DNA of 5,669 bases from Candidatus Zixiibacteriota bacterium. Its GTDB lineage: Bacteria; Zixibacteria; MSB-5A5; GN15; FEB-12. The translations under genes and the position numbers were made by a program. Positions 1-5,669 of this stretch are shown here, one piece after another (position 1 is the first letter of the stretch; each line of letters opens with the position of its first letter). The notes under the pieces were generated by a model. That model saw only the letters and a list, made by a program, of their open reading frames with translations, was not told where the DNA came from and made no database searches. Location of the stretch: assembly GCA_030642845.1 (NCBI GenBank), contig DAOWMZ010000152.1:1-5669 (forward strand), written 5' to 3'.

Positions 1-1128
1 AATGGCCAGATAATTATTAAGTTCATGGGCTATTGAGGCAGCCATTTCACCTTTAGCAACCAGCTTTTCAGATAAAATCACATACTTTTCCATCAAAACT
101 TTTTCAGTAATATCTTCGATAGCAATTATCACCCCGTCTCCTCCGTGGGGCAAATGACTGATTGGTAGTATTTTTATTGAAAGAGCTTTTTCAAAATATC
201 CTGTATTGTGGAAATATCTGGGATCGGAGAATTCTTCTTTGGTTGTCGTAGCCGAATTTATCATATGCTGCCATTGTGGTCTCTCGGATTCAAGAAGTAA
301 TTCTATAAATCGGCTGGGATCGTTACTCTGATTTAGAGTAGTAATACTATCTTTATTGAAATCAAAAATTTCCAGTCCTACTGAATTGATCGTAACAATG
401 CGACCTTCGGAATCGATTACGATGGTTCCAAAAGGGGCTGTTTTGATCACGGATTCATTGTATCTCTTATGAGTCAGGAGTGATTGGTACAATTTAGCAT
501 TGTGCAAAGCATTTGAAACCATTTGGGCGTAAAGTTCGAAAAGATAAAGATCAGATTTAAGAAACATCTTGGATTGATTTGAATTATCAAGGTAGATTAA
601 ACCAATAACTTCGTTTTTGACTTTTAATGGAACACTCATTATTGAACGAAGATGCAATTCCAGTACCGATTGCTGATTTGAGAATCGTTCGTCGGATAAA
701 GCATCAGAAGTATAGACAGATTTGCCGGTACCGGCAACTTTGGAAGTGATTGAGTTAGAGATTTTAAAATCTTCATCCATCATTTCTTCCTTGCAGAGAT
801 TGTAGGCTGATCTAACCTGGAGCTTACCATGATCATCGAGAAGCATTATCAAACCACGCTCAGCCTGCATCAGTTCGATTGCTTTGGTCATGACAATCTG
901 AAGAATATCATCAAGCACCAATGATGAATTTACAGCCATCGATACTTCAAGAATTGCTTTCAGATCAGCAGAACGACTCTGTGGTTCATCTGCGGAGCTA
1001 TCAATCCGAGGATTAGTTTTAGCTACTTCGTTAAGAGTTGCCTCAAGATCAGCCAAAACATCCATAGGTTCAGTGGTCGATGTTTGATCAATTACCTGCG
1101 TGTCTAAGATAGTTTTGCTTTTATCCAT
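1..1128 (-). CDS. GAF-PAS sensor histidine kinase, N-terminal part (3' end outside window)
   Basis: The frame is open from an ATG at 1128 to the left edge, giving 376 residues with no stop, so the ATPase domain lies outside the window. An in-frame TAA sits 18 bases upstream of the ATG, which fixes the start region; no good Shine-Dalgarno sequence precedes it. Residues 1-50 are polar and look like a flexible leader. Residues about 55-212 read as a GAF domain, with the typical SVPL...VIGLIYLDN stretch at 165-182. Residues about 222-345 read as a PAS domain (APFGTIVIDSEGRIVTINS near 231-249, ending in EDITEK). The HisKA H-box follows at 360-376, with the phospho-acceptor histidine at residue 368 in AASIAHELNNYLAI. 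There is no signal peptide or membrane segment, so it should be a cytoplasmic kinase sensing a small ligand or redox state; the ligand cannot be told. It lies downstream of the DUF4390-like gene on the same strand after a 122-base gap, so it may be cotranscribed or have its own promoter. Confidence 0.93.
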   Translation of the reverse strand, partial: MDKSKTILDTQVIDQTSTTEPMDVLADLEATLNEVAKTNPRIDSSADEPQSRSADLKAILEVSMAVNSSLVLDDILQIVMTKAIELMQAERGLIMLLDDHGKLQVRSAYNLCKEEMMDEDFKISNSITSKVAGTGKSVYTSDALSDERFSNQQSVLELHLRSIMSVPLKVKNEVIGLIYLDNSNQSKMFLKSDLYLFELYAQMVSNALHNAKLYQSLLTHKRYNESVIKTAPFGTIVIDSEGRIVTINSVGLEIFDFNKDSITTLNQSNDPSRFIELLLESERPQWQHMINSATTTKEEFSDPRYFHNTGYFEKALSIKILPISHLPHGGDGVIIAIEDITEKVLMEKYVILSEKLVAKGEMAASIAHELNNYLAI

Positions 1129-1250
1129 ATACTTAGTAATGCCTTAAGTTTAAAAATTCTCAAAAACGAGCATTATTATTTTCTCTTATCTAAATATATC
1201 GGAATAAATTGGGTTAGATTAACTACTTACATCGATAGAATAAAGGGAAA

Positions 1251-1880
1251 TCACTCAATATTATCGAGTTCAGATAATTTGAACAGCCCCGAAAATATTG
1301 TTTTTTCTTCTCGGCCATAGCCGGTAAATTCAAGAAATTGACGGAATAGATATTTTATCGGAGATCCGCCGCTATTGTTTTCTGAAGATATTAAGTTCAA
1401 GGTAGTCAAGGCGATAGAGGTTGTCTTAAGTCTGATTTTATAGCTATTTTCTTTATACAGATAATCTGATATTAAGATTCTTACTTCAACAGAATCTGCT
1501 AAAAATTGATGTAGTTTTGCTAAAGAAATAAACCTTATTTCATTAAATGAAGTGTCTATTGGGAGATGAGATAGTGTATATTCTTTGGTTAACAATCGAT
1601 ATCCTATTGCAATTGCTTCTGTTTGCTGTTCTAATTGAACTGCCCCCCATAAATGTCGAGGACGCAAAAGTGTAACTTGGTATTCAAAAGCATAATTTAC
1701 TCCATCTTTTAATAGAGCTGTTTTTTCACTATTAATAAATGAAGATAAATCCGGTTGAACTATAAGGAAGCTATCTTTAAGAGATATATCGAATTGATAA
1801 TCATGATCCTGAGCTGAAACTGATTCTGTATTTACTAATATCATGATAGTGATTATAACTATCATGATATTAGTTTTCAT
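1251..1880 (-). CDS. exported DUF4390-like protein of unknown function
   Basis: This is a small exported protein, 209 residues from the chosen start. Residues 1-23 form a signal peptide (short MKTN n-region, hydrophobic core of I/M/V/L, likely cleavage after VSA at 23). The mature part is predicted beta-rich and resembles the DUF4390 family in order of features: an S-x-E-K-T-A-L-L-x-D-G stretch near 51-60, a Y-x-F-E-Y-Q-V-T-L-L-R-P-R-x-L-W block near 63-78, then Y-R-L-L-T-K-E-Y near 94-101. The family assignment is from memory and uncertain; no catalytic motif is seen. An ATG at 1904, directly after the TAA of the upstream gene, would add eight residues, but it has no Shine-Dalgarno sequence. 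The ATG at 1880 has AGGA eight bases upstream and gives a cleaner signal peptide, so I prefer it. The gene follows the outer membrane protein gene by 24 bases and is probably cotranscribed with it. A perfect inverted repeat occupies its first codons. The protein may work in the periplasm with the barrel protein (inference). Confidence 0.85.
   Translation of the reverse strand: MKTNIMIVIITIMILVNTESVSAQDHDYQFDISLKDSFLIVQPDLSSFINSEKTALLKDGVNYAFEYQVTLLRPRHLWGAVQLEQQTEAIAIGYRLLTKEYTLSHLPIDTSFNEIRFISLAKLHQFLADSVEVRILISDYLYKENSYKIRLKTTSIALTTLNLISSENNSGGSPIKYLFRQFLEFTGYGREEKTIFSGLFKLSELDNIE
1834..1874. repeat. perfect 17-bp inverted repeat with 7-base loop
   Basis: The left arm, ACTAATATCATGATAGT at 1834-1850, is the exact reverse complement of the right arm, ACTATCATGATATTAGT at 1858-1874; the loop GATTATA is at 1851-1857. 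Each arm contains the 10-base palindrome TATCATGATA (1839-1848 and 1860-1869), and the two centres are 21 bases apart. The repeat lies inside the signal-peptide codons of the DUF4390-like gene, beginning six bases after the A of its preferred start ATG. In mRNA it would form a long, AU-rich hairpin within the reach of the initiating ribosome. It is not followed by a U-run, so it is not a standard intrinsic terminator. It could damp translation, protect or cut the transcript, or serve as a protein-binding DNA element; the sequence does not decide between these. Confidence 0.9.
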
Positions 1881-1888
1881 AAAAAAAT

Positions 1889-1892
1889 TCCT
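1889..1892 (-). promoter_or_regulatory. ribosome binding site deciding the DUF4390-like start
   Basis: AGGA (within CACAGGAA) reads on the minus strand eight bases upstream of the ATG at 1880. The alternative ATG at 1904 is preceded only by AT-rich sequence from the end of the upstream gene. This favours the 1880 start. The upstream stop codon is only about 12 bases before the site, so translation of the two genes may be coupled. Confidence 0.5.
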
Positions 1893-1904
1893 GTGATACT
1901 TCAT

Positions 1905-3659
1905 TTAAAACAGATGATTTAATCTTACATGGAAACGAGGATTATCATCACTTGATCGATCCAGCCGTTTAGAAAGACTTATCTGAAAATCTTTACCAAT
2001 GTGCAGTGCCAATCCGAGTGAATGTTTTACCTCGGTTTGGGAATCGAAGATTTTATCATTTGATACCTGTCCGGCATCCCAGACTACCGAGGCACCTAAA
2101 TCTGTTTTTGGGAAATTGACTCGATACTCAAGATTAGCCATCCAGAACTTACTACCGGTTAATTCTTTATATTTATAACCCCGTAAAGTCCCTATTCCGC
2201 CTAAGTAAAAATTCTTATACATAGGCAGATAGCCTTCACTATCGCCAATAACTCCTCTAACCAAAAGCATAACACTCTTATATATCTTTTGGTATCTCCT
2301 GACTGAGAGTTTGTATCTTTTATAGTCAAAATCAGAACCGAGATCAGGGTTTGACCATTCTATTGATCCGGTGATATGCCAGGCAGAATTGGAAAAGGGA
2401 TCATCGGGATCCAAGGTATTTAAATCCAGAGTTGTATGCATAGCAGCGTTTGTCGTAGTATCGATTTCATCAGCAAGTGATGTGCGTATAGATTTCTCTA
2501 CTGAACTAAAGTTGTTGCGAAATAGTTTATCCCCACCAAACATTGACCAGAGATGAGGTTGGGCTTCAAGCCAATTAGTTTCTTCATTTAAATAAGTGGT
2601 TTTGAAGGTAATGTTGTTAATTGGTTTGAAACTCAAATAAGCCATTCCCCCTTCAGATTGATAGTAATCTTTAAAATCTTCAGTTGCTAACAGGGCAAAG
2701 ACTAAGTTCTCTTCATTATCCAGAAGCCAGTCATCATCCGATGACAGATGTCGGAAATATGTACCCCCGATTGCCAGGGGGCGTTCTCTCCAAATAATCT
2801 GCTCCAAACCGAATTCGTAACGCCAGAGGTCAGAGTTAAAGGCATACCCGCTTGATACCCAAATAGATGGGAGAAGAGAGTCTTTATCTTTGAATTTAAC
2901 ACACAGGGATGGTGTAGCACCATCGACTCTGTTATAATAAAATGTGCCATCTAATGATATAGTTTTATCATCTTCACCAAAAATATGCTTTTTCTTTACT
3001 CTACGATCAGAACCGGAATAGATTTCACCATAAACCGAAGCGTCCGATGCTATATCAATTCTTCCTTTGATAGACGCAACATCACCTCGTGCGACAGCAC
3101 CGGGACCGATATAAATTTCACCAAAGAGGGAGATGATATCTTTGTTGGTTTCGCCATACATTTCAATATTACCGGTAACTGTGAAAACCATACCGCGAAC
3201 AAATTCATCCTCTTCGACAATAATATTTCGATCAAATGAAATTTTGTTTCCAACTCGCGTTCTGGCTGGTATATTAGAGCCATTGATTCTGGAGCGGAAG
3301 GTTATTGTTGTGAGATCTTCTTTGTCAGTGATTATTGCATCATATATTACATCATAGGCTAATAACATTCCATTAATATGCAATCCTACCTGATTAAATA
3401 TGATAGTTTCACCGATGACAACTGCACTGTCTTTGAAAATTATCGAATTCACAGGATGAACATATATAGTTTTTGTAGAATCAGTATTAAAAGTAGAGAT
3501 TATAAAATCATTTTTATCGTAACTAATCTCAAAATAATTTTTGTAGCGGCTTTGTGATTTATAATTGCTATAATCTTTTTCGACTGCCATTCCCGATGAT
3601 AACATCAGCACCAAAACCAAGAATACAGATGTTACAATGCGTAAGAATCTTAAATTCAT
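1905..3659 (-). CDS. outer membrane beta-barrel protein: bactofilin-like repeat segment plus Omp85/BamA-type barrel
   Basis: This is a complete gene for 584 residues. The ATG at 3659 is preceded by GGAGG with a seven-base spacer. Residues 1-25 are a signal peptide (R/K n-region, V/L-rich core, likely cleavage after GMA at 25). Residues about 30-140 are beta-rich with no family I recognise. Residues about 146-215 hold short beta repeats with regular G-x-I and G-x-V turns (V-T-G-N-I, F-G-E-I-Y-I, G-D-V-A-S-I-K-G-R-I), like bactofilin or polymer-forming repeats of a beta-helix. From about 235 to the end, alternating aromatic and polar strands form a barrel. The YLGGIGTLRGY segment at 485-495 matches the conserved Omp85 motif (V/L-R-G-F/Y in the barrel), and the chain ends in L-N-H-L-F with a terminal phenylalanine, as expected for BAM-inserted proteins. 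No POTRA domains are apparent, so a role as the essential BamA is unlikely; a function in envelope transport, insertion or surface structure is possible but not shown. A sigma-54 promoter candidate lies directly upstream. Confidence 0.9.
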   Translation of the reverse strand: MNLRFLRIVTSVFLVLVLMLSSGMAVEKDYSNYKSQSRYKNYFEISYDKNDFIISTFNTDSTKTIYVHPVNSIIFKDSAVVIGETIIFNQVGLHINGMLLAYDVIYDAIITDKEDLTTITFRSRINGSNIPARTRVGNKISFDRNIIVEEDEFVRGMVFTVTGNIEMYGETNKDIISLFGEIYIGPGAVARGDVASIKGRIDIASDASVYGEIYSGSDRRVKKKHIFGEDDKTISLDGTFYYNRVDGATPSLCVKFKDKDSLLPSIWVSSGYAFNSDLWRYEFGLEQIIWRERPLAIGGTYFRHLSSDDDWLLDNEENLVFALLATEDFKDYYQSEGGMAYLSFKPINNITFKTTYLNEETNWLEAQPHLWSMFGGDKLFRNNFSSVEKSIRTSLADEIDTTTNAAMHTTLDLNTLDPDDPFSNSAWHITGSIEWSNPDLGSDFDYKRYKLSVRRYQKIYKSVMLLVRGVIGDSEGYLPMYKNFYLGGIGTLRGYKYKELTGSKFWMANLEYRVNFPKTDLGASVVWDAGQVSNDKIFDSQTEVKHSLGLALHIGKDFQISLSKRLDRSSDDNPRFHVRLNHLF

Positions 3660-3666
3660 CTCTTTA

Positions 3667-3671
3667 CCTCC
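3667..3671 (-). promoter_or_regulatory. strong ribosome binding site of the outer membrane protein gene
   Basis: GGAGG reads on the minus strand seven bases before the ATG at 3659. It is the best Shine-Dalgarno sequence in the window and suggests efficient translation of the barrel protein. Confidence 0.8.
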
Positions 3672-3687
3672 GTTTATTATTATACAT

Positions 3688-3704
3688 TACAAAAAACGTG
3701 CCAG
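3688..3704 (-). promoter_or_regulatory. sigma-54 (-24/-12) promoter candidate for the outer membrane protein gene
   Basis: The minus strand reads CTGGCACGTTTTTTGTA. The -24 box TGGCACG is a perfect match to consensus. The -12 box is TTGTA where consensus is TTGCA/T, and the spacing GG-N10-GT is correct. Initiation about 12 bases further on would fall near 3677, an A, leaving a leader of about 18 bases that contains the GGAGG site. It lies in the 133-base gap immediately downstream of a regulator with the sigma-54-contacting GAFTGA loop, which makes the call much stronger. An overlapping sigma-70-like arrangement (TTTACT, 18-base spacer, TATAAT at 3679-3684) is also visible, but it would leave only about 13 bases of leader. 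Confidence 0.72.
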
Positions 3705-3718
3705 TAAAGATAAAACAC

Positions 3719-3782
3719 TTTAAACAACGGTTTTAACAGAATTTATACAAAAATATTGTGGTATAGATACACACTGGTGCAC
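3719..3782. promoter_or_regulatory. possible upstream activator sites (dyad elements)
   Basis: Three symmetric elements lie upstream of the sigma-54 promoter: TTTAAAC-AACG-GTTTTAA at 3719-3736 (six of seven arm positions pair), TGTG-N9-CACA at 3757-3773 (overlapping the palindrome-like GTATAGATAC), and GTGCAC at 3777-3782. Measured from a start near 3677, their centres are at about -51, -88 and -103. The last two are in the usual range for enhancer sites of NtrC-type activators. The region is AT-rich and short dyads arise by chance, so which one, if any, binds the adjacent regulator is unknown. Confidence 0.3.
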
Positions 3783-3792
3783 AAAAAAAGTG

Positions 3793-5133
3793 TCAGATTT
3801 TTAGTCCCCAGTCGTTGATCTTACGTGACAAGTTGGCTCTGTCAATTTTAAGCTGTCGGGCTGCTTTGGATATATTGCCGTTTGTCTTTTCGAGAGTTTC
3901 TATTATCAAATGTTTTTCAAAGAGGTTTACGTAATCGGAGAGTGAAGATGCTTTAGAATCATTTACCTCCGGTTGATTATCAAAAGAGATCATACTCGTC
4001 AAATCATTTATCCCTATCTGCTTGCCCTGATAAATTATAGAGAGCCGTTCGATAAGGTTTTTCAACTGGCGTACATTTCCGGGATAATCAAGAGTCGTTA
4101 AATAAGCAATTGCATCGGGGGAGAGTTGAAGTTCATTTGAAGGATCATATCTTTTTAGAAATTCACCTATCAGCAAAGGAATGTCATCTTTGCGTTCACT
4201 CAGGGGAGGTACTTTTATATCAAATACCGAAATTCTATAAAACAGGTCTTGTCTGAATTTGTTTTCTTCGATTAATTTCTCAAGGTTTCTGTTTGTCGCA
4301 CAGATTATTCTGACATCTACAATAGTATTATCAGTAGAACCCAGTTTCTCCACCTCACCAGTTTCCAATACCCGCAATAGTTTAGCCTGGCATTCATAGG
4401 GGAGATCCCCTATTTCATCAAGGAAAATAGTCCCTCCGTCAGCCAGAACAAATTTACCCGGAAAATCTTTGACAGCACCGGTGAAAGCTCCTTTAGTATG
4501 GCCAAACAGTTCGGATTCAAAAAGTGTCGCCGGAATTCCGGGGCAGTTTACTTTTACAAATGGTTTGTCTCTTCTCAGGCTTTCAAGGTATAATCGTAGT
4601 GCTACCAATTCTTTTCCGGTTCCGTTTGCACCTCTTATCAGAACCGAGACATCGGTTGGAGCTGCCTGGGAAACAGTAGAAAATAATTTTTTTATAGCAG
4701 GAGATTCACCTATAATACGGGAAGATTTGTCGAGATCATTAAGCATCAAAGAGCGTTGTCGCTGAACATGAGATAATAATAATCCGGACTTCACACTGGC
4801 TAACAGTTTTTCAGGTGGGACAGGTTTTTCAAGGTAATCAATTGCCCCTAATCTGATTGTTTCCAAAGCAGTTGAGATATCAGATTGTCCTGAGATCACC
4901 ATAACCACTGGTGCTAATGGGTCCTCTTTGATAGTTTTTAAAAAATCAACACCTGATAATTTAGGCAGGTTCAGATCAAGAAGAATGAGGTCATACCACT
5001 TTTTATTATAGAGTTTTAATGCTTCTTCGGTACTGGATGCAGAAGAGATTTTGTAACCTTCATCTTTTAACAGGGATGAAAAAGAGGAAATTATACTGGG
5101 TTCATCGTCAATTATTAAAATTGTATCAGGCAT
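3793..5133 (-). CDS. NtrC/NtrX-type sigma-54-dependent response regulator
   Basis: This is a complete 446-residue regulator of normal length for the NtrC family, with three domains. The receiver is residues 1-120, with acidic pocket D9-D10, phospho-acceptor D53 in LLDLNLP, S81 and K103 (EKP). The AAA+ sigma-54 interaction domain is about 139-370: Walker A GANGTGKE at 168-175, the sigma-54-contacting GAFTGA at 215-220, Walker B GGTIFLDE at 233-240, ATNR at 279-282, and the FRQDLFYR arginine segment at 293-300. A Fis-type helix-turn-helix lies at about 405-446 (NGNISKAARQLKIDRANLSRKI). All catalytic positions are intact, so it should hydrolyse ATP to open sigma-54 promoters when phosphorylated. 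The ATG at 5133 has GAGGA eight bases upstream and overlaps the end of the kinase gene by 8 bases, which indicates translational coupling and a cognate pair. The first downstream gene carries a sigma-54 promoter and is the obvious candidate target. The receiver plus NtrY-like partner suggest NtrX-like rather than NtrC proper, but the subgroup is uncertain. Confidence 0.96.
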   Translation of the reverse strand: MPDTILIIDDEPSIISSFSSLLKDEGYKISSASSTEEALKLYNKKWYDLILLDLNLPKLSGVDFLKTIKEDPLAPVVMVISGQSDISTALETIRLGAIDYLEKPVPPEKLLASVKSGLLLSHVQRQRSLMLNDLDKSSRIIGESPAIKKLFSTVSQAAPTDVSVLIRGANGTGKELVALRLYLESLRRDKPFVKVNCPGIPATLFESELFGHTKGAFTGAVKDFPGKFVLADGGTIFLDEIGDLPYECQAKLLRVLETGEVEKLGSTDNTIVDVRIICATNRNLEKLIEENKFRQDLFYRISVFDIKVPPLSERKDDIPLLIGEFLKRYDPSNELQLSPDAIAYLTTLDYPGNVRQLKNLIERLSIIYQGKQIGINDLTSMISFDNQPEVNDSKASSLSDYVNLFEKHLIIETLEKTNGNISKAARQLKIDRANLSRKINDWGLKI

Positions 5134-5669
5134 TATGTCTTTCCTCTGCTAATGGAATTCTGATTGTGATTTTTGTCCCCTTACCCGATTCGGAGGTTAT
5201 CTCAAGCTGTCCATTTATTTCATTGATTGTCTTTTCAACAATGGCTAAACCGATACCACTACCGGATTGTTTGGTTGTGTAGTAGGGTATTCTTGCTGAT
5301 GCTAAAACATCTGCTGACATTCCTTCCCCATGATCTTCTATGGTAATAATCGTTTCATTGTTGTTTTTTGTTAAAGTCAGTGTGATAATATCATCTTCGG
5401 AAGATGCTTCAATCGCATTCTTTAGCAGATTATGAATAGCTTCCCTGAAATAAGTTATGTCTAATTGAACATTCATTGTAGAATCGGGCAGGTTTAAATT
5501 GAAGGAATACGATTTAAGCTGATCAGTATATAGCTCTGTTAACGATGTTAATAATATCTTAAGATCAACGACTTCAAGTTTTGGTTCAGGTAATTTTGCT
5601 AACATAGAGAACCGATCAGCCAAATCTGTAAGATGTTTAATTTCCTCTGATACCGATTTTAACTGATCC
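5126..5669 (-). CDS. NtrY-like sensor histidine kinase, C-terminal part (5' end outside window)
   Basis: The frame is open from the right edge to the TGA at 5128-5126, giving 180 residues of a longer protein. A TTG at 5623 is only an internal leucine codon, since the frame continues upstream without a stop. The fragment starts in the second dimerisation helix after the H-box: EEIKHLTDLADRFSMLAKLP, followed by a proline and a V-D-L segment, a pattern typical of NtrY-like kinases. The HATPase domain follows, with the N-box NLLKNAIEAS near 80-89, the G1 box DHGEG near 112-116, the F-box YYTTK near 129-133 and the G2 box GSGIGL near 136-141. All ATP-binding motifs are present, so the kinase should be active. 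The histidine, sensor and any membrane segments are outside the window, so the signal cannot be inferred. The stop overlaps the start of the response regulator gene by 8 bases, which marks that regulator as its partner. Confidence 0.93.
   Translation of the reverse strand, partial: DQLKSVSEEIKHLTDLADRFSMLAKLPEPKLEVVDLKILLTSLTELYTDQLKSYSFNLNLPDSTMNVQLDITYFREAIHNLLKNAIEASSEDDIITLTLTKNNNETIITIEDHGEGMSADVLASARIPYYTTKQSGSGIGLAIVEKTINEINGQLEITSESGKGTKITIRIPLAEERHNA

Noticed and set aside
1129..1250. Promoter or terminator in the gap before the GAF-PAS kinase
   Set aside because: The best promoter reading (TTGAGA, 17 bases, ATTACT) has a poor -10 box that would place the start at or near the start codon; no GG-N10-GC pair and no stable hairpin with a T-run is present.
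2371..3357. Open frames on the plus strand and in another minus frame within the outer membrane protein gene (for example 2371-2556, 2985-3239, 3133-3357, 2702-2950)
   Set aside because: They lie wholly inside a well-supported gene, have no recognisable domains, and are expected by chance opposite a coding frame.
3771..3798. Possible terminator after the response regulator gene
   Set aside because: Only a five-base ACACT/AGTGT stem with a long loop can be drawn, and the T-run is in the loop rather than after the stem, so it is not an intrinsic terminator.
4469..5282. Plus-strand open frames at 4469-4765 and 5019-5282
   Set aside because: They are antisense to conserved AAA+ , receiver and HATPase motifs and show no protein-like features of their own.
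5126..5623. A 165-residue stand-alone ATPase protein starting at TTG 5623
   Set aside because: The frame continues without a stop to the right edge and the added residues fit the helix after a histidine-kinase H-box, so the TTG is an internal leucine codon.
1..5669. tRNA, rRNA, CRISPR array or insertion sequence
   Set aside because: No tandem repeat-spacer pattern, transposase motif, terminal inverted repeats with target duplication, or structured RNA signature was seen; almost all sequence is explained by the five genes.

Overview
The window comes from an AT-rich genome (mostly A/T by eye) of a bacterium with an outer membrane: it encodes an Omp85-type beta-barrel protein with a signal peptide and a C-terminal phenylalanine. 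It also uses sigma-54, because the NtrC-type regulator keeps an intact GAFTGA loop and a -24/-12 promoter lies just downstream of it. I cannot name the lineage. The gene mix would fit a Gram-negative candidate phylum (for example in or near the FCB group or Zixibacteria), but that is a guess. All five genes lie on the minus strand, so transcription runs from the right edge to the left edge.

Layout in the order of transcription: (1) 5669-5126, the C-terminal part of an NtrY-like sensor histidine kinase whose 5' end is outside the window; (2) 5133-3793, a complete NtrC/NtrX-type sigma-54-dependent response regulator that overlaps the kinase by 8 bases; (3) 3792-3660, a 133-base gap with a strong sigma-54 promoter candidate, dyad elements upstream of it and a GGAGG ribosome binding site; (4) 3659-1905, an outer membrane protein that joins a bactofilin-like beta-repeat segment to an Omp85/BamA-type barrel; (5) 1880-1251, a small exported protein resembling the DUF4390 family, whose first codons contain a perfect 17-bp inverted repeat; (6) 1250-1129, a short gap without a clear signal; (7) 1128-1, the N-terminal part of a second, apparently cytoplasmic GAF-PAS histidine kinase that runs off the left edge.

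Working model (inference): the kinase/regulator pair senses an envelope or redox-related state and drives sigma-54-dependent transcription of the adjacent outer membrane protein and probably the DUF4390 protein. The second kinase may add input to the same or a related pathway. DUF4390 genes also sit next to ntrY-ntrX in some Betaproteobacteria, so this neighbourhood may be a conserved functional link between an NtrYX-type system and a periplasmic DUF4390 protein. The points most worth checking are the self-contained regulator/promoter/outer-membrane-protein arrangement, the unusual architecture of that protein, and the inverted repeat at the DUF4390 start.
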